64,000 nt of DNA from Dermatophagoides farinae (GCF_024713945.1 NC_134679.1:5461001-5525000); one strand, 5' to 3'; counted from the first letter of the stretch, positions 1 through 14,802 are shown. Made by a program: numbers and translations. Notes: generated from the sequence alone by a model not told the origin.

Positions 1-1788
1 TTTTTTTCTCATCTGATGATGATGATGATGACCATCATCACCATGACCGTGATCGTATTTCAAATCAACAAAAAAAATTGAAAGATTCAAAAAAAAATAA
101 AAAAATGTGATTATATTATGCATCAACTAATAACCCATATCAAAATGGAAATCGAAAAGAATCCGGCTCTAGCCATTCAATGATAAATATAATAGAACTA
201 GGTAAATAAATTGTCATTCAAACAAAACAAAATTTCACCATGTTTTTTCACCAATCATTCAAAAATGATAAAACAAGATTTGAGAAAAAATCATTGAAAA
301 AATTACATCAACATCATAAAATATTGTCCACACTGGCGGCATTTGATAAATAAATAAAATCATCATCATTCTTTTAATCAAAATCGCTGTTCTTGAAAGC
401 TAAATGAAAAAATAATGATTATGATTATGATGATGACTAAAGAGAGAGAGAGTCTAAAGAAATGATTTTCATCACTAATTATTGAAAGGATCATAAAGAA
501 TCCATTGCACTTTTGCAAAGTTTTAAATTCACTTTGTTTATCATCATCATAATAATAATAAACATTACCCAATAATAATATAAAGTGAAAGGAAATGAAT
601 ATTTCTTTATTATAGAAGAAATCCATACCCTGATGATATGTTGTCTATGTAATATGTATTTTTTTAAAGCTTTAAAAAAATTAGCTAAATTAGATTTAAA
701 AAAAAGATAAACACAATAACCATAACAATAAAGATAAAGATCAATAATGATGATGGTGGTGGTAATAATTTGAAATGAAGTTGTGTTTTTCAATTGAAAA
801 GAGAAAAATTTTTCTCCCATTGCCCATTGGATATGGACATGAATTTGAAAATCAAATATTTTCAAGAAAAGAAAGCAGATGATATCATTATATTATCGCT
901 GTTGGTGATTATGATGTCCGAAGGGTCGTCGATCCATTTCAGGTGGACACCACGCACACAAACACATATATCTAATGATATAATCTTATGATGATGATGA
1001 TGATGGGAAAAAAACAAATTTTTTTCCAAATGTTACAAATAATGATAAAACAATTCCACCACCGCCAACTATATCTCATTCAATTCATCATCATCATCAT
1101 CATTTTTTTCTCTCTATGTGCAAGCTAAATTCTGAATATGGGGTTGACACATTTCAAATGGACACAACAGACAGTTTCCGACGAGAGAAAAATAAAATTC
1201 AATAATTTCGAAATAAAGAATGTACAAAAGAGAAAGATAACTTGAAAGCTTATACATAGATTAAAATTTGAATTAAACGATAAAAACCATCAGAGAGAGA
1301 GAGAGAGAGAAAAAAAGAAAACTATTAGAAGAAACAAAAAGATAGCCGAATCGTATGAATAAAAAGATGATGATAGGGATAAGCTTTTAACGAGAAATGT
1401 TGATTTTTAGAGATATAAAAACAAAAATCTTATTGAAAATTATTATTATCATTAAATTAAATTTTCTAAATTAGATTGCAGAACTTTGAAAGATGAGAAA
1501 ACAAAAAAACAAAAAAAAAATTTGATTATGGAAATTAGATCTAAAAAGAAGATTATATTATCAATGCAATGAAATCACAGATGATGATTATGCAATGGAT
1601 GATTTAACATCCTCAACCTATCTATCTATCTATCTATCTACCTATCAGGCAATCCTTCCTTACAACGATTTCATTTTCAAAATTGATTAATGTATTTTTG
1701 ATGATTAAATTATTCACTCAATATTGAATATATATGGAGGGGAGTGGATTGAATGATTGAATGTGAAAAAAATAACATTGATACTTAC
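1..1788. other. Intron sequence of the dachsous gene (gene continues beyond window)
   Basis: This stretch follows the donor site of the seventh dachsous exon and contains no cadherin-like reading frame on either strand. It is AT-rich, with GAT/ATC trinucleotide runs and a CTAT tetranucleotide tract near 1617-1643. Open frames here are short and low in complexity. Confidence 0.7.
1617..1643. repeat. CTAT tetranucleotide microsatellite
   Basis: Several consecutive CTAT units lie about 145 bp past the last visible dachsous donor. A similar tract occurs at about 17487-17508. Confidence 0.8.
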
Positions 1789-3859
1789 ATCTTGTATGAA
1801 AATATGTACCAACATTTCTGAACTTAATTGTCCACCATCGATAGCAACAACACGTATTTGATATTCATTTCTTGTTTCATAATCTAATGATCTACGTAAA
1901 CGTACATGTCCAGTATGTTCTTCAATTGTGAATGGAAATCGTTCACGATCATCACTATCGTGATTAGTAGCTGGATAAAGTTGATAACGTATTCGACCAA
2001 AATTATCAGCATCATAATCAATTGCATACGCAACGAATACGGTACCATTATCTATTGGTATATTTTCTGGTACACTAATTTTCAATGTTGGACTAGGAAA
2101 CATTGGAACATTATCATTCTCATCCAATATGGTTATGTTTATCTGTGTATGAGCATAACGATATGGACCAGGATATCGACCAGTATAGGCTTGAACATTC
2201 ACTAATAGATAGGAATGTTTTTCACGGTCAATCAATGATGATTTTACACTGATTGTTCCATGTCTTGGATCAATAGTAAAATAGCCATCCGGATCGCCAG
2301 AATAGATTGAATATGAAATTGGTTCTTCCTGATGAAGATCATCGTCATTAATGGATGATTCAATTTTAGCACGAACAGTACCAACAATAGCACCTTGTGC
2401 TACATTTTCAATTACTTGAAAATTAAATTGTCGTTGAAGAAATATCGGTGCTGGAATCAAATGGCCAATTGAATCGGATTGTTGTGGAACAACGGAAATT
2501 AAAACCATTGCTGGTTCCAATGATTCACGACCACCACCATCATGTGCTGTTATCATTAATTTATATTGTGTATGTGACAATGATCCAGGTAATGCAGATA
2601 ATGGTTTCAATAGGAAAATTTCACCTGTTTTTCGATCAATATCAAAATAATCTTTTTCATTACCCATTTTAATTTCATATTCAATTTGTCCAAATGATGA
2701 TCGCGGTGAATCAAGATCAGTAGCAGCCACAATTACTAATGGATTAATTTGTTTCGATGATGATGACTGTGATGATGAATATGATGGTTGAACATTTTCA
2801 CCAACACTAACTTTATATTCACGTGGATAGAATATTGGTGCATTATCATTGGCCTATGTAGGTGAAAAAAAAACCAAAACAATAAATAAATCAATCAATC
2901 AAATTTGAATGTAATCCTTTTATGTTATAAAAACAACAACATCAATTCATAATGGGAATATATAATTTATATATACATGATATATGAAAACTATGATGCT
3001 ACCGTAATGATAATAGTGAATCACATCAATCTTAATTTTTGTTTATATCTATTCTTTTCTATGAAATAAATCATATTGGATTACTACTTACATCAATTAC
3101 ATGGATTTTAATCATAGCGGTTGTTGACAATCCACCTGTATGATTGAAAAAGTAAAAAAAAATAAAAAATAAAAAAATTATGACAATTTTTGTGCTAATA
3201 ATGATGATAAAAGATAAATAAAAATTAATGGTATGTATCAATTTCTTAGGATTTGTGAATTGATAAAAATCAAAAGATGAAATCACAAAATTATGTGTAT
3301 TATTAATAGAAAAAAAGCCACATGGTTTAAAATGGTTAAAATATCAAACAAGCCAACAACAACAACATCCTCATCATCATCATCATTTGTGACTACCACC
3401 TGCTGTGGTGTTGAAATTTACAATTCATAAACATTTCATCATCATCATCATCATCATCATCGAGGATAAATTACATTATAAACCAATATATGAGATGAGA
3501 TTTGACTACATTTGAATTATATCACAAACATACTCTATTTACTGACTGACTGACTGACTAAATGAATGAATGAATGAATGACTTGATTTTTTTTTTTTTT
3601 GGCAATGGCCCCCCTCCTGAGGTCCTGCAATGTGTCTATATGAAGACAATGTTTCCACCACACTAACACTGATGATGATTGACCATGATCATCATAGAGT
3701 GAACAAACTGATGAATGATGGAATCAGAGATTTTTTTGAATCCAAAAGCCATTCATTTTGTTGTTGCTATATTTGTTGTTATCTGTTTTTTTTTATTTTT
3801 GAATATTCATAAATTATCCTATGTTGTCATATTTCATTTTTTTTTGATCGTCTGTCTGT

Positions 3860-3891
<32 letters not shown>

Positions 3892-4700
3892 GTAAAAACA
3901 GAAAAAATAGCAAGATGATTTTATTATGTTGCAGATAAAAAAAAATTGTAAAAATATTTCAGTCAAGATAAATAGATATGAATTTTTTTTAAAAAAATAT
4001 TGAGATATTAATAATTCAATATTAAGATGATGATGATGATGAAGGATAAAAAATATGATAACAAGATCAACAAAAAAAAAATCAACAGGTGACATCAATG
4101 AAAATAAAATGAACCAGAAATGATGATCCAAGAAAAAAAGGATAGAATCAAATATTTTTAGCTTGAAAATTGAGAAAATTTCCATAATTTTTTCTTAGTT
4201 TGGCCATCTCTTTCATCATCATCACCATTATTGACTATGTGGTTATCTGATCAGAATGGACAACAACAACAAAAATGAATGCGAATAAGAAATGATCATG
4301 ATCATTGAGACAGATAACAGATATTTCAATAAATAGACTTTCACTGGGAATATTGAAAGAACCGAATGTGAATTCAAGTTTTTAAATATCGTCGAGGACC
4401 AAAAAAAAAAAAAAAAAAACGAACTTGAAAAGATAAGAAGAATTTCATGAAAAAAAACCAACCCTGAACACATTGTGTGCACACATAAACACAAACAGCA
4501 TTCGTGTGTACCAAACCAAACGAGACTGCATATCTACATTATCATCATCATCATCATTCATGCTTTAAGGCATCATTACATAACATTTTTTATTACTTTC
4601 AAGCCAAATGTCACCATCGTCGACCATCGGCCAACCGAATGACATTTTATTTGATTTTTTTTTCTTCCATCATAATCAGATATATCTGGAAAATTTCAAC

Positions 4701-4733
<33 letters not shown>

Positions 4734-7700
4734 AAACAAAAAAAAAAAAAATAAAAATACACACATCAGACATCTAAATATTCAACAGGACAACAAGAAT
4801 CGATAAAAAAAATGTCTAATCTAAATTATTATTATCTACCACTATTTTTTTTATAGTTTTATAGAAAAGACAAAAAAAAACAAAAAACAAAAATTATGAC
4901 ATTTTGTCTTGTGCATGCTAAAATGTCATGACCTGAATTGAAAAAAAAATTGGTCATAATAATAATAATAATAATAATCATTATGATTGAGATGATGATG
5001 ATGATGACAATGAATGATAAGACAAAAAATTTTTTTTTTGTCAATGTCACAACAACAAACATACATCCGATGATGATGACATCATCATCGAAAAATAGCC
5101 ATACAAAATCAAAATGATGATGATGATGATGATGGCAAATAATGATAGCCTACTAGCCTGATGTTGGTAGTGGTAATGGTATGGTGGATGGATAAGGCGC
5201 GGTTAAGGAAAATAATTCAACCACAACAACAACAACAACAAAAAAGATTATTCAAAAATGGATTCTGATACACACACATACACGCAGTAATCCATCGAAC
5301 AAATGTCATAATTATTATGATGATGATGATGATTATCCATATTCGTTGACAGAAAATTGTCATCATCATCATCGTATAAATTAGACATTTTGTCAAGTAC
5401 AAAAAAAAACAATTTGTCAAAATGAAAATGCTATAATTATATATAGTGTGCGGTAATAACAATCATTTGTATATGTTAACGGGATTTTTCAATGAATTTT
5501 TGTTTTTTTTTATTGGTGACAATTCACACAAAAAAAAAAAAAACAATTTTCACACACACCTGTTGTACCTTCCCATTCAATTCACATTCATTAATAATTT
5601 TCATAATAGGAATTTTTTTCTCGATTATTCAATCATTTCTCCTGACTATGGTGTGTGTGTCTGTCCAACTTATCGATTCAATTTTGATTGAATCATCGAA
5701 TTTTTTTTTGTTGTTGTTGAGATTGTTACTTCCTCAATTTTGTTGTTGTTGTTGTTATCTTGGTCGTGATGATCTCAAGGTAAGAAAAAAAAGAGAAATA
5801 CCAGAATGACAACAACAACAACAACAAAAAAGCGAGAAAATTAATAGCAATTTGAAGAAATGATTAAATTTAGGATGAATAACTGGATTTACGAAGCCAT
5901 TAATTTTTGAATCAACTTTACTACTGTGTGAATAATATGTGTGCTTTATGTTCTCAACTATGTTAAAAATGAAATCTTCATTTATGTTACAATGAAATTT
6001 GTTTTTTTTGCGAAGAAAAAATGCGAAGAAAAAAAAACTACTTACCTCGGTCAGTTGCCATAACTGGTAAATCGAATACACGAATCGATTCATAATCCAA
6101 TTGTTTTTTCAAACATAATTCACCGGTATTCGGATCCAAACGGAAATGATCAAATAAACGTAAATGTTCATGCTGTTGTTGATGATTATTATCCAATTTT
6201 TCTTCACCATCATTATTTTGTAATAGACGTGGTTTACGTGATGATAATCTATTACCATTATCATCGGCCATCATCATGGTCATTGGTGATGATAATTCTA
6301 ATGAATAATTTACCATAGCATTTATGCCACAATCAGCATCGATTGCTTGTAAACGTAATAAACAATGACCAACAGGTGTATCTTCAATGATTGATACATT
6401 ATAAAAACTTTGATCAAATATTGGTTCATTATCGTTGATCTAAAAAAAAATTAAAATGAAAATAAAACAAAACAAAAAATCAGTTTCAATCAATCAAATC
6501 AAATCAAATCGATTTCAAATAAATAAATAAAAAAACGAAAGAAAGAAAAAAATTACAAATCGAATCATCATATGAATAACTTTCGTACTTTGTGAATGAA
6601 TCTGTAATTTTTCAAAATTCAAATTCTTTCGCAATTCGAGTTCAAATTCAAATCAACTACATAATTATGATTCGAACGAATAATTTAAACATCAAAAAAA
6701 ACTCATCCATAGATAATGAAGAATAAGACGATTGAAGAAAAAAACAACAACAACAACAACAAAATAAAAGATTTATGATGAAAAGATTTTTTTTTTATCA
6801 CCGCTGACAAGTGGAAAAAGTAAAAAAAAAAAAAAAGAAAATCAAAGTGATTTACCACATTTTCTTTCTTCTTCTTTTTTCGTTTTAGTTTCTATCTGGC
6901 CAACTACATAATCTTTAAATAAAAAAATTTGAATAGAATAAATATGGTGTTCAAATGATAACAGAAATCACCATCATCATCAAGAAAAGAAAAAAGCGAA
7001 AAAACAACAACAACAAAAGAAAATTGATGATAAATGGTGAGTTGATTAATTAATTAGTCAGGGATAATTAATTAATTTGAAGAAAAAACAAAAAAAAATG
7101 ATAGTGTTCGATTAGGAACGAGATTAAAAAAAAAAAAATTTTTTTTGTGAAATAAAAAAGTTATTCTTGGTTGGTCAGAAAAGAATTTGTTTTTTTTTGA
7201 TGAAAAAATACCAACGAAAAAAAAAAATTATGATCATCAAGACTCAGGCGAGAGCCAAAGATTCTTTTTAAAGCTTGAATTATACAGGTTTTTTTCATCA
7301 TCATCATCATCATCATTTTTTCAGGCAACAAATTCGTGAGTTTCGTTCATTTTTCTCTTCGTTTTCGTTGGTGTGGCGACTGTGACCGACCGACCGACCA
7401 TAGAAAGAAGAAAAATTTTTCTTTTCCTCAATCAACCAACCTATTCAACGATAATGGCTATCGAATGATGGCATGATGATGATCATCATCATCATCATCA
7501 CCAGCCTAATAATAATGATGATGATGATGTTGAAGAAATTCATTTGCCAAAAAGTATTCGAATGAATGAAATTCTTTTTCCACTACACATTTTTGTTTTT
7601 GTTTTTTTTTTTGGCATTGTAATTGGGCGTTGTCATTTTGTAAATGTTTGGAGAGGAAAAGAAAAAAGATGAATGAATTTTCACAAATCGACAAAATTCT

Positions 7701-10623
7701 AAGAATTCATCATCATCATCATCATCATCAACATCAGAAGCTTTGATTAGATTAAAATTAGATTAGAAACAAAAAAAAATTCAGACTTTTTCTTCATCAA
7801 CAAAAAAAACAAAATTATAAGTGAATTCTGTGCATAAAAGGTAAGGTCAAAGGTAAAGTTGTCATGATGTTTTTATATATAAAAAAAAATTTCTGATTAT
7901 CAGATTTTTATCTCTCAAAGATAGAATTTTACGTCATTTATGGACATTATCATCATTCTATATATGTGTGTGTCTGTGTGTCTATATGTCTGGATCTTGA
8001 TATACCATCTTTGTTTCTAATGTGAATCTTTTTAGTGAAGAAGACACATTAGAAATTTAGAAGATAATCGTAATGTCTAATTTTCGATTTACAATCATCC
8101 ATCATAATTTTCTCTTGTCTCGCTATCTCTCTCTCTTTTTAGGTTCTCCAGATACACACACACACACACACACGTTTTTTTTCACGGCCTTTGTGTATGT
8201 TGTTGTTTTTTTTTACCTTTCATTTTAACTTTTTATTTCTCCCCATTACGACTATTTCTCAAAGATTCATTTTATCAACAAAAATAAAAAAAAACCTGTA
8301 CTATAAATGATATGATGATGATGCTAAAAGCAATGTTTATGAGCATCATCATCAACAATAATCTCGATCGAATGCTACCACCATCATCATCGTATACTTT
8401 TGACCTTTAGTGATTTAATTTGTGTCTGTTTGTGTATGATAGCATCCAGAAAAAGAAAAAAAAAGTTATATCTTTGAAGATTATTATAACGATTAATTAT
8501 GGATGATGATGATAATGATGATAATGATAAAATACTATCGGCTTTTTTTAAATTGATAAATCTCATAATAAACTTTTAAGGGTAAAGAAAGAAACAAAAA
8601 AAAATGTAGGTTGCAATAATAATAATAATAATAATAATAGATTCCAAACACTTTTTTTTACCAAGGATTATATGAATGAAAGATGTGAAGAAAAAAAAGG
8701 GTTACACTTCCTATTACTACTACTATTCCTATTTTGTAGTCATATATAGATTACATCTTTTTTTGGTGTTCACGTTTTTTCACACACAATTTTTTTTTTT
8801 ATTTTCGAGCAAAAACATTCAAATTTAATTATAGAACTGAATTGAATAATTCAATCAAATGTAGATAGAATGAATACAATGTGCTACAATGTATATAACA
8901 ATGTTTGAATGATAATCAAAAAAGAAGAAAAAAAAATTTGTCATTGTTTGATGACAACAGCAACAAGTGTGAGAGACCACCAAGGCACCATCACAATCAT
9001 CATGATGATGATGATGGCTATCCATTATTACCCATCAGCAAGCGTTGATGATTACAACAACAATTAATTATCAAACACACACACAGGTAACATAGGTAAC
9101 ATTAACGCCTCAAACAATGAAAATGATGATGATAATTATGTTGACAAACAAATGATTTTTTTTTGCTCTATAGAAAAAACACAGAATTTGATTTTAAGAA
9201 AAAAATCAATTCAACATGCAACATTTCAATCAACTTTTGTGTGTGTGTGTGTATGTGTGTGAAATGAATGAAAAAACTATTACAATTTGGGTAGAGAGAA
9301 ATTCCATGGTAGCGCAAACCCCTTAATATATGTCTTTGACCTTAAAAAGTCACCATCATTATTATTGAATTTTTTTTTTGTTCGTTCAAAATTTCAATCC
9401 ATTTTTTTTAAATATATTTCCCGTTGGTAATGATCAAACCTGGTTTTATTTAATTTTTTTTTCAGAATGAAATGAATAAATCATATTTATTGTGTGATTG
9501 TAAACAACAGAATAACAACAACAGAACCTGAAAATTGAAATTGCAAATAATAATAATAATAATAAACAATTTATATTGTGTGATGATTCAAATTCAAAAC
9601 CAGTCAAACATGGCATAGTAGTAGTAGAGTTACCACCATCATTATCATCATGAATGAATGAATGAATGAATGAAGAGAGAATACATCAATAATCAACACC
9701 AATACTAACACCACTACTAAACTAAAATTGATTATTAGTTTCGGTTCAGGTATGTGATAAATAAGTAATTTTGATATTATAACAACAGCAACTTGTTTGA
9801 TTCAGATCAAAACAAATTGAAAAATGGTTCCATCTCAATTCCGGATGCTTAATCCTCAAGTCTATTTTTGTTTTTGTTTTTGTTTTTCTTTTCAAAACGA
9901 CACAATATGGCTTATAGCTCAGCAAGTTCCTCATCACACAAAAAAAAAACGATTTTCGAACCAGTTTTTAATGTGTATTATTTTTTTTTTGTTTTTGAAA
10001 AAAATAATGATAACTTTTTCATTCACATAGGTTTTTTTCAATTGTTTTTTTTTGTTGCATCAAAAACAACGGGAAAACCGGGTTCACACAGAAAAATCAC
10101 CGTGTGTATGTGTGTGTGTGTGTGTTTTGGAAGAAAATCCTAATTTTATGACCAAATTTTTCATCCCTTTTACGATTATTGGGTACAGCAAAGAAGAAGA
10201 AGAAAAAAATCTTTAGAATTAAAAGAAAAAAAAATTTTTTTGTGTTTTTTCCCATCGACAACAAAAAAATTGTCAAATTATAAATTGAAAAAAAAAATCA
10301 AATGAACAAAACTTACATCATTGATTGAAATGATCAATGTTGTTGTCGCTGTGAATCCTATTTGATGATCAGGATTATTTTCATTTATCGTTGTTCGTTG
10401 TTGTTGTTGTTGTTTTTGTTTAGTTGAATCAATGTTTAATGAATCACAAACAATAATAATCAATTCAGGTTCAGGATCCATTTCACAATCAATCAATGAA
10501 TGTGTGGTAATTAAACCAGATCGATAATCAATTTGAAACCATTTTGTTTTCATTGTCATTTGATGTGTTGTATTTTTATCATTAAATGCACGGAAATAAA
10601 TCATTTCATCATCATCATCATCA

Positions 10624-10655
<32 letters not shown>

Positions 10656-13600
10656 TTTGGGTATTAAAAATGCATAGGTAAGCATTGAATCTGAATCACG
10701 ATCATTAGCTGACATTTGAAATACTTTGGATCCAATATCGGCTGTTTCTAATAATGTTGTACGATAAACAGATTGATCAAAATAAGGTGCATTATCATTC
10801 ACATCGGTCACTTCTAATTCAAATGTTGTACTAGTATTTTGTGGTGGATAACCTTTATCACTGGCCATCACTGTTAATTGATATTTAGATCTACGTTCAC
10901 GATCCAATTTACCGGTGACAACAATTAGATAAACAATTTGATCAGCGGTTTTCAAACCAAATTCACCATCTGATGCACCAAACAATGAAACACTAAGACC
11001 ATTATATGGTGAAAAACGTTTTGATGATGATGATTTTTTCAAAAATGATGAATGTAATGAATGTGATGATGTAGCATGAATATCGGCATCATTAACGGAA
11101 ACACGTGCAACAAGATCACCAATTTTGGCATCTTCAGCAATTTCTGGTTTTGAATTTGATGTTAAATATAGAATATTTATAGTCGGTTGATTATCATTAA
11201 TATCGGTTACACGTATTGAAACAAATGCTGATGTTTCTAATGGCTGAACACCTTGATCACGTGCAATTATAACTAATTCATGTAGATCTTGTGATTCATA
11301 ATCCAATGGTTTTATAACATATATCCATCCAGTATGACGATTGATGGCAAAATATGATGAACTATCCATTATCGTTGCACCACCATTACCCATTATGGCT
11401 GATGATGATGACGATGATGATGATGATGATGATAATGTTGGATTTGAATTAGATTGTTTAGTGTGAAGCATATAAACAACACGACCATTATCACCATCAT
11501 CATTATCGATGGCCGTTACTTTTAGCAATGATGTACCTAATGTAACATTTTCCGATACAGATCCATAATAATGATTTTGGCTAAATATTGGTTCACAATC
11601 ATTATGATCAAGCTATAGTATACAAATGAAAAAAAATTTCGAAAAAAAATGAAAATTTAACATTTAAAAATTCAACAAAAAAAGGTTAATCTGTAATCAA
11701 AGTTAATTCATTAATTATGACTTACGATAGCAATTTTAACCAATAGTTGATCTTTCAATGGTGGTTGACCACCATCCATTGCTTCGATAATAAGATTATA
11801 ATTGGCCAATGTTTCACGATCAAGAACACCATTTACTTGAAGATCTAGATAAAGTATATCATCTTTTTCTCGGTGACTAATCAAACGAAATGCATTTCCA
11901 ACATTTCCCGATACAATACGATAGGTTTGTGTGCCAAAAATTGCTTAATGTGGAGAGAAAAAAAAAGTTGAATGAAATTATTTTTATTGATATGTTTTTT
12001 TTTCACAAATGACCACCCATAATAATGATAATGATAATGATATGATAACTTACCACGATCCAAATCGATAGCCGGTGGTAATGTACGTTTAACATCTTTT
12101 GGTTTACTATTTTCCGGAAATTCAAGTTCAATTTCACGAGTTGGAAATCTTGGTGCATTATCATTAACATCTTCAATGTTCTGTGAATAAAGAAAAATAA
12201 AATTAGAAACAAACAAGATGATGATTAGCCATTAGATGTTAATATTATTATTCATCATTATTTACAAATCGAATTCAAATGAATCAAAATCCTATGATTA
12301 TACAACTTTGAAGTAGAAGTAGAAGAAATAAAAAAAACAGTAGCCAACACACACACATACACACATCACAAATATTGGCAAGCCTTATATCATTATGATG
12401 ATGACCACGATCATCATCATCATCATCGAATCGAATCAAATTGAATTGAATCGAATCATGGGGGGGGGAAAAAAAGAAAAATCCGAAAATGAATAAAAAA
12501 AAACTCGAATGAAATTAAACAAGACAACAAGACTAACACATCACCAGCAATAAATGATAAACAAAAGACAAAACGAAGAAAAAACATCATTCCTATGGCG
12601 CAAAATAAAAAAAAAACAGCATGTGGTCATATAATATAATATTGAATAATGGATACAGAAGCCACAGGCACCAAAAGAAAAAAATATCAACAACCACAAT
12701 CGATTGGTTGATTGGTTTTAGAAATAAGAAAAAACATCATGTCTTTGGGTCATCATCATCATCATTATTATTGATGATAAAAAAGGAAAGAAAAAAAAAT
12801 CGAAAATTCAAATCTAGGCTATAAATTGCATGTGATACCAAATGGAAAAAATGTATGTGTGTTTTTTTTCCACTTTTAGCACGTGGTTTTATTATTCCAT
12901 TCAATTCAATTCATTCATTCATTCAGGGTCATTCACATTTTTTTTCCAAGTTTTTCCGGATTTCCAAATTTCATCAATCTACTCAAACAAAACTCAAATT
13001 AAATTAACATCATTTGATCATCATCATTACCCGAAACAAACGCACACACACACACATCAAAATCGGTTTATAGTAAATGTCAAAAATGATTCCAAATAAA
13101 GTTAAACCAGAAAAAAAAATTATCTTGATTTCAAAAAAAAAAAAAAAAAATGAGGAAGCAAAATTCCAAATCATTCCATTTGGAAGAAAATTTTCGTAAT
13201 CATCATAATTATGCATAAATTAATTTCAATTAATGTCAAATGTAAAAAAAAGATGAACAAAACAAAATTCAACCCGAAAAAAATATGAATTTCAAAATGA
13301 TGATCATTTGAATCTAAATGTAAAAATCTATCATCGGACAATAAATTGAATATACATAGAAATAAGTAGTGGTCATTCAATAAAACGAATGAACGAATGA
13401 CCGCCAAAGCCGCCACCACCGCACATCAATCAATCAATCAATCATCACAATTATCAGACAAAATCAAACAACGTAAAAGAAATCAAAAATCGGTCAAATA
13501 CCTTAACATACATACATACATACATAGTTGTCTCTTGTCTATTAAAAAAAAACCAGAAAGAAAGAAATCGAATCGAATTAAGTTTTTTTTCTTTTTTTTT

Positions 13601-14802
13601 TTTTTTTTTTTTGGTTGAAAAACCACGTTATTTTTCTTGTTACGCTATGTTGTCATTGTCATTGTCGAACAAGAGAATGGTTGGTTGTAGTCAATTTTTC
13701 ATCATTATCATCATCATCATCGTTATCTTGTCCATACACACAAGAATGCTACCTGTCTTGGCAGAAAAAAAATAAAAATCTAAAATACACATGGTCGAGA
13801 AAAAAGATTTTCAAAGATTTTAACCTTAAAATGTCAAAATAAATCAGAACAAAAAATCTATTATTATCCACGAGAGATGTAGAAAATTTTTTTCAGATTT
13901 TTTAATTTGTATGAATGAGAGAAAAATTGTTTGATAGAGAAACAACAGAAGCATCTCCTCTACAATGGTCATCAACGTTCATCTTGGAATTGTTTTTGTG
14001 AAACGAAAAAAAAAACTGAACAATCATCATCCATATATGCACACACACACACTGTATCATTGGTGATGTTTTTTGTTGTTGTTGTTGTTTTGTTTTTACT
14101 TACAATTCGAATATGAATATTGATACCAGTCAATGAGATGGCAATAAATGAATAATATAAACGACGTTCACGATCCAATTCAATTGCCGTACGTATTTCA
14201 CCTGTTGATTGATCAATATTAAGATCAGTATCAACCGATCCTGATGAATGTTGTTGTTGTTGTTGTTGTTGAATTGCTGTTGTTGATGTTTGTTTTGTCG
14301 ATATGATCGATGATTGTTGATCAATAATATCACCATCCGGTATTGGTACAATTAGAAATGGTGGTTCAATCGAAATCGCTTCATTTGGTGATTTAATTAT
14401 TCCAATAAATGATCCAACAGGTACATTTTCAGTAACTGAAAATATTAATTCTAATTGACCAGATTCTGATGATGATGATTTTGAATGATTATCAGCTGCA
14501 GCACAAAATAATAACAATAATGAATTTGATAAAAATAATAACAACAATACAAAAAATAACATAATATTCGATGTTGATGATGTTGATAATGATCGATGAC
14601 TTGATGAGATGAATTTTGGCAATTTTTTTGATGATGGTGATAACACCTGCTGCATTTGATGATGATCATAAGAATCCATCATCATCAAACGTTTGTAACG
14701 ACCACGAGTTCTATATGATGATGTAATCATCATTGTATGATGGTTATAATGATGATCATCATCATCAATTATTGATTTCATTTTCAATGATTTTGGATTC
14801 AT
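1789..14802 (-). CDS. ds: Dachsous-type giant cadherin, N-terminal part (seven exons, 3' incomplete)
   Basis: Exons (minus): 14104-14802, 12054-12180, 11726-11943, 10317-11612, 6046-6439, 3092-3135, 1789-2853. Each is bounded by GT/AG and together they give 1281 in-frame codons. The product begins with a long polar leader and a hydrophobic signal segment (about residues 81-102, FFVLLLLFLSN), followed by about nine extracellular cadherin repeats. These are marked by calcium-linker motifs such as EDVNDNAPRF, TDINDNQP, TDVNDNAPYF, INDINDNEPIF, ANDNAPIF and DENDNVPMF, plus many LDRE/LDYE motifs. The order and wording of the repeats (for example AFVSIRVTDINDNQPTI, YSIYSGDPDGYF) match what I know of arthropod Dachsous, the ligand of Fat in planar polarity and Hippo growth control. 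The EC2-EC3 linker is degenerate (LDHNDCEPIF). The last exon ends at a donor (1783-1788), so the remaining cadherin repeats, membrane span and tail lie outside the window. A Met nearer the signal segment could be the true start. Confidence 0.9.
3136..6045. other. Dachsous intron 5 (about 2.9 kb)
   Basis: The intron lies between the 44-bp exon at 3092-3135 and the exon at 6046-6439 and has a GTAAGT donor and an ACAG acceptor on the minus strand. It holds long homopolymers (poly-T near 3860-3890, poly-A near 4702-4751) and many ATG/CAT repeats. I see no nested gene; the ORFs inside consist of repeat-encoded residues. Confidence 0.75.
4702..4751. repeat. Long poly-A tract with short interruptions
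   Basis: About 30 uninterrupted A residues are followed by A-rich sequence with single C interruptions. It could be an old retroposed tail or simple slippage; no element body is recognisable beside it. Confidence 0.6.
6440..10316. other. Dachsous intron 4 (about 3.9 kb)
   Basis: The largest intron in the visible gene, flanked by a GTAAGT donor (10311-10316 on minus) and a poly-pyrimidine AG acceptor (6440-6441). It contains CA/GT, ATG and AAT microsatellites (for example CA at 8155-8173, GT near 9239-9261). No coding potential is supported. Confidence 0.75.
10603..10657 (-). repeat. Coding Asn/Asp microsatellite in dachsous EC5
   Basis: ATC/GTT trinucleotide runs inside exon 4 encode a mixed run of Asn and Asp within a cadherin repeat. 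The repeat is transcribed and translated in frame, so this is a coding microsatellite inserted into a loop of the EC domain. Confidence 0.8.
11398..11439 (-). repeat. Coding poly-Ser microsatellite in dachsous EC3
   Basis: A GAT/ATC run is read on the minus strand as about twelve Ser codons, followed by an Ala-Ile-Met stretch. It lies between beta strands of the third cadherin repeat. The trinucleotide unit keeps the frame, so length variation would add or remove residues without disrupting the gene. Confidence 0.8.
12181..14103. other. Dachsous intron 1 (about 1.9 kb)
   Basis: The intron separates the signal-peptide/EC1 exon from the short exon at 12054-12180. It has a GTAAGT donor at 14098-14103 and a TTCACAG acceptor. 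It contains ATC, ATTC and ACAT repeats and a 16-T tract near 13600. No nested gene is visible. Confidence 0.75.

Noticed and set aside
378-991. Overlapping ORFs on both strands encoding Ile/Tyr/Phe-rich peptides
   Set aside because: They consist of repeat-encoded residues inside a dachsous intron, with no start context or family features.
3630-5809. Several 60-120-codon ORFs rich in His, Lys, Phe or Cys
   Set aside because: They are translations of ATG/CAT, poly-A/T and GTT microsatellites inside a cadherin intron.
7290-7735. Regularly spaced CAT/ATG runs resembling a CRISPR-like array
   Set aside because: The units are simple trinucleotide microsatellites with no constant repeat and no unique spacers; the genome is eukaryotic.
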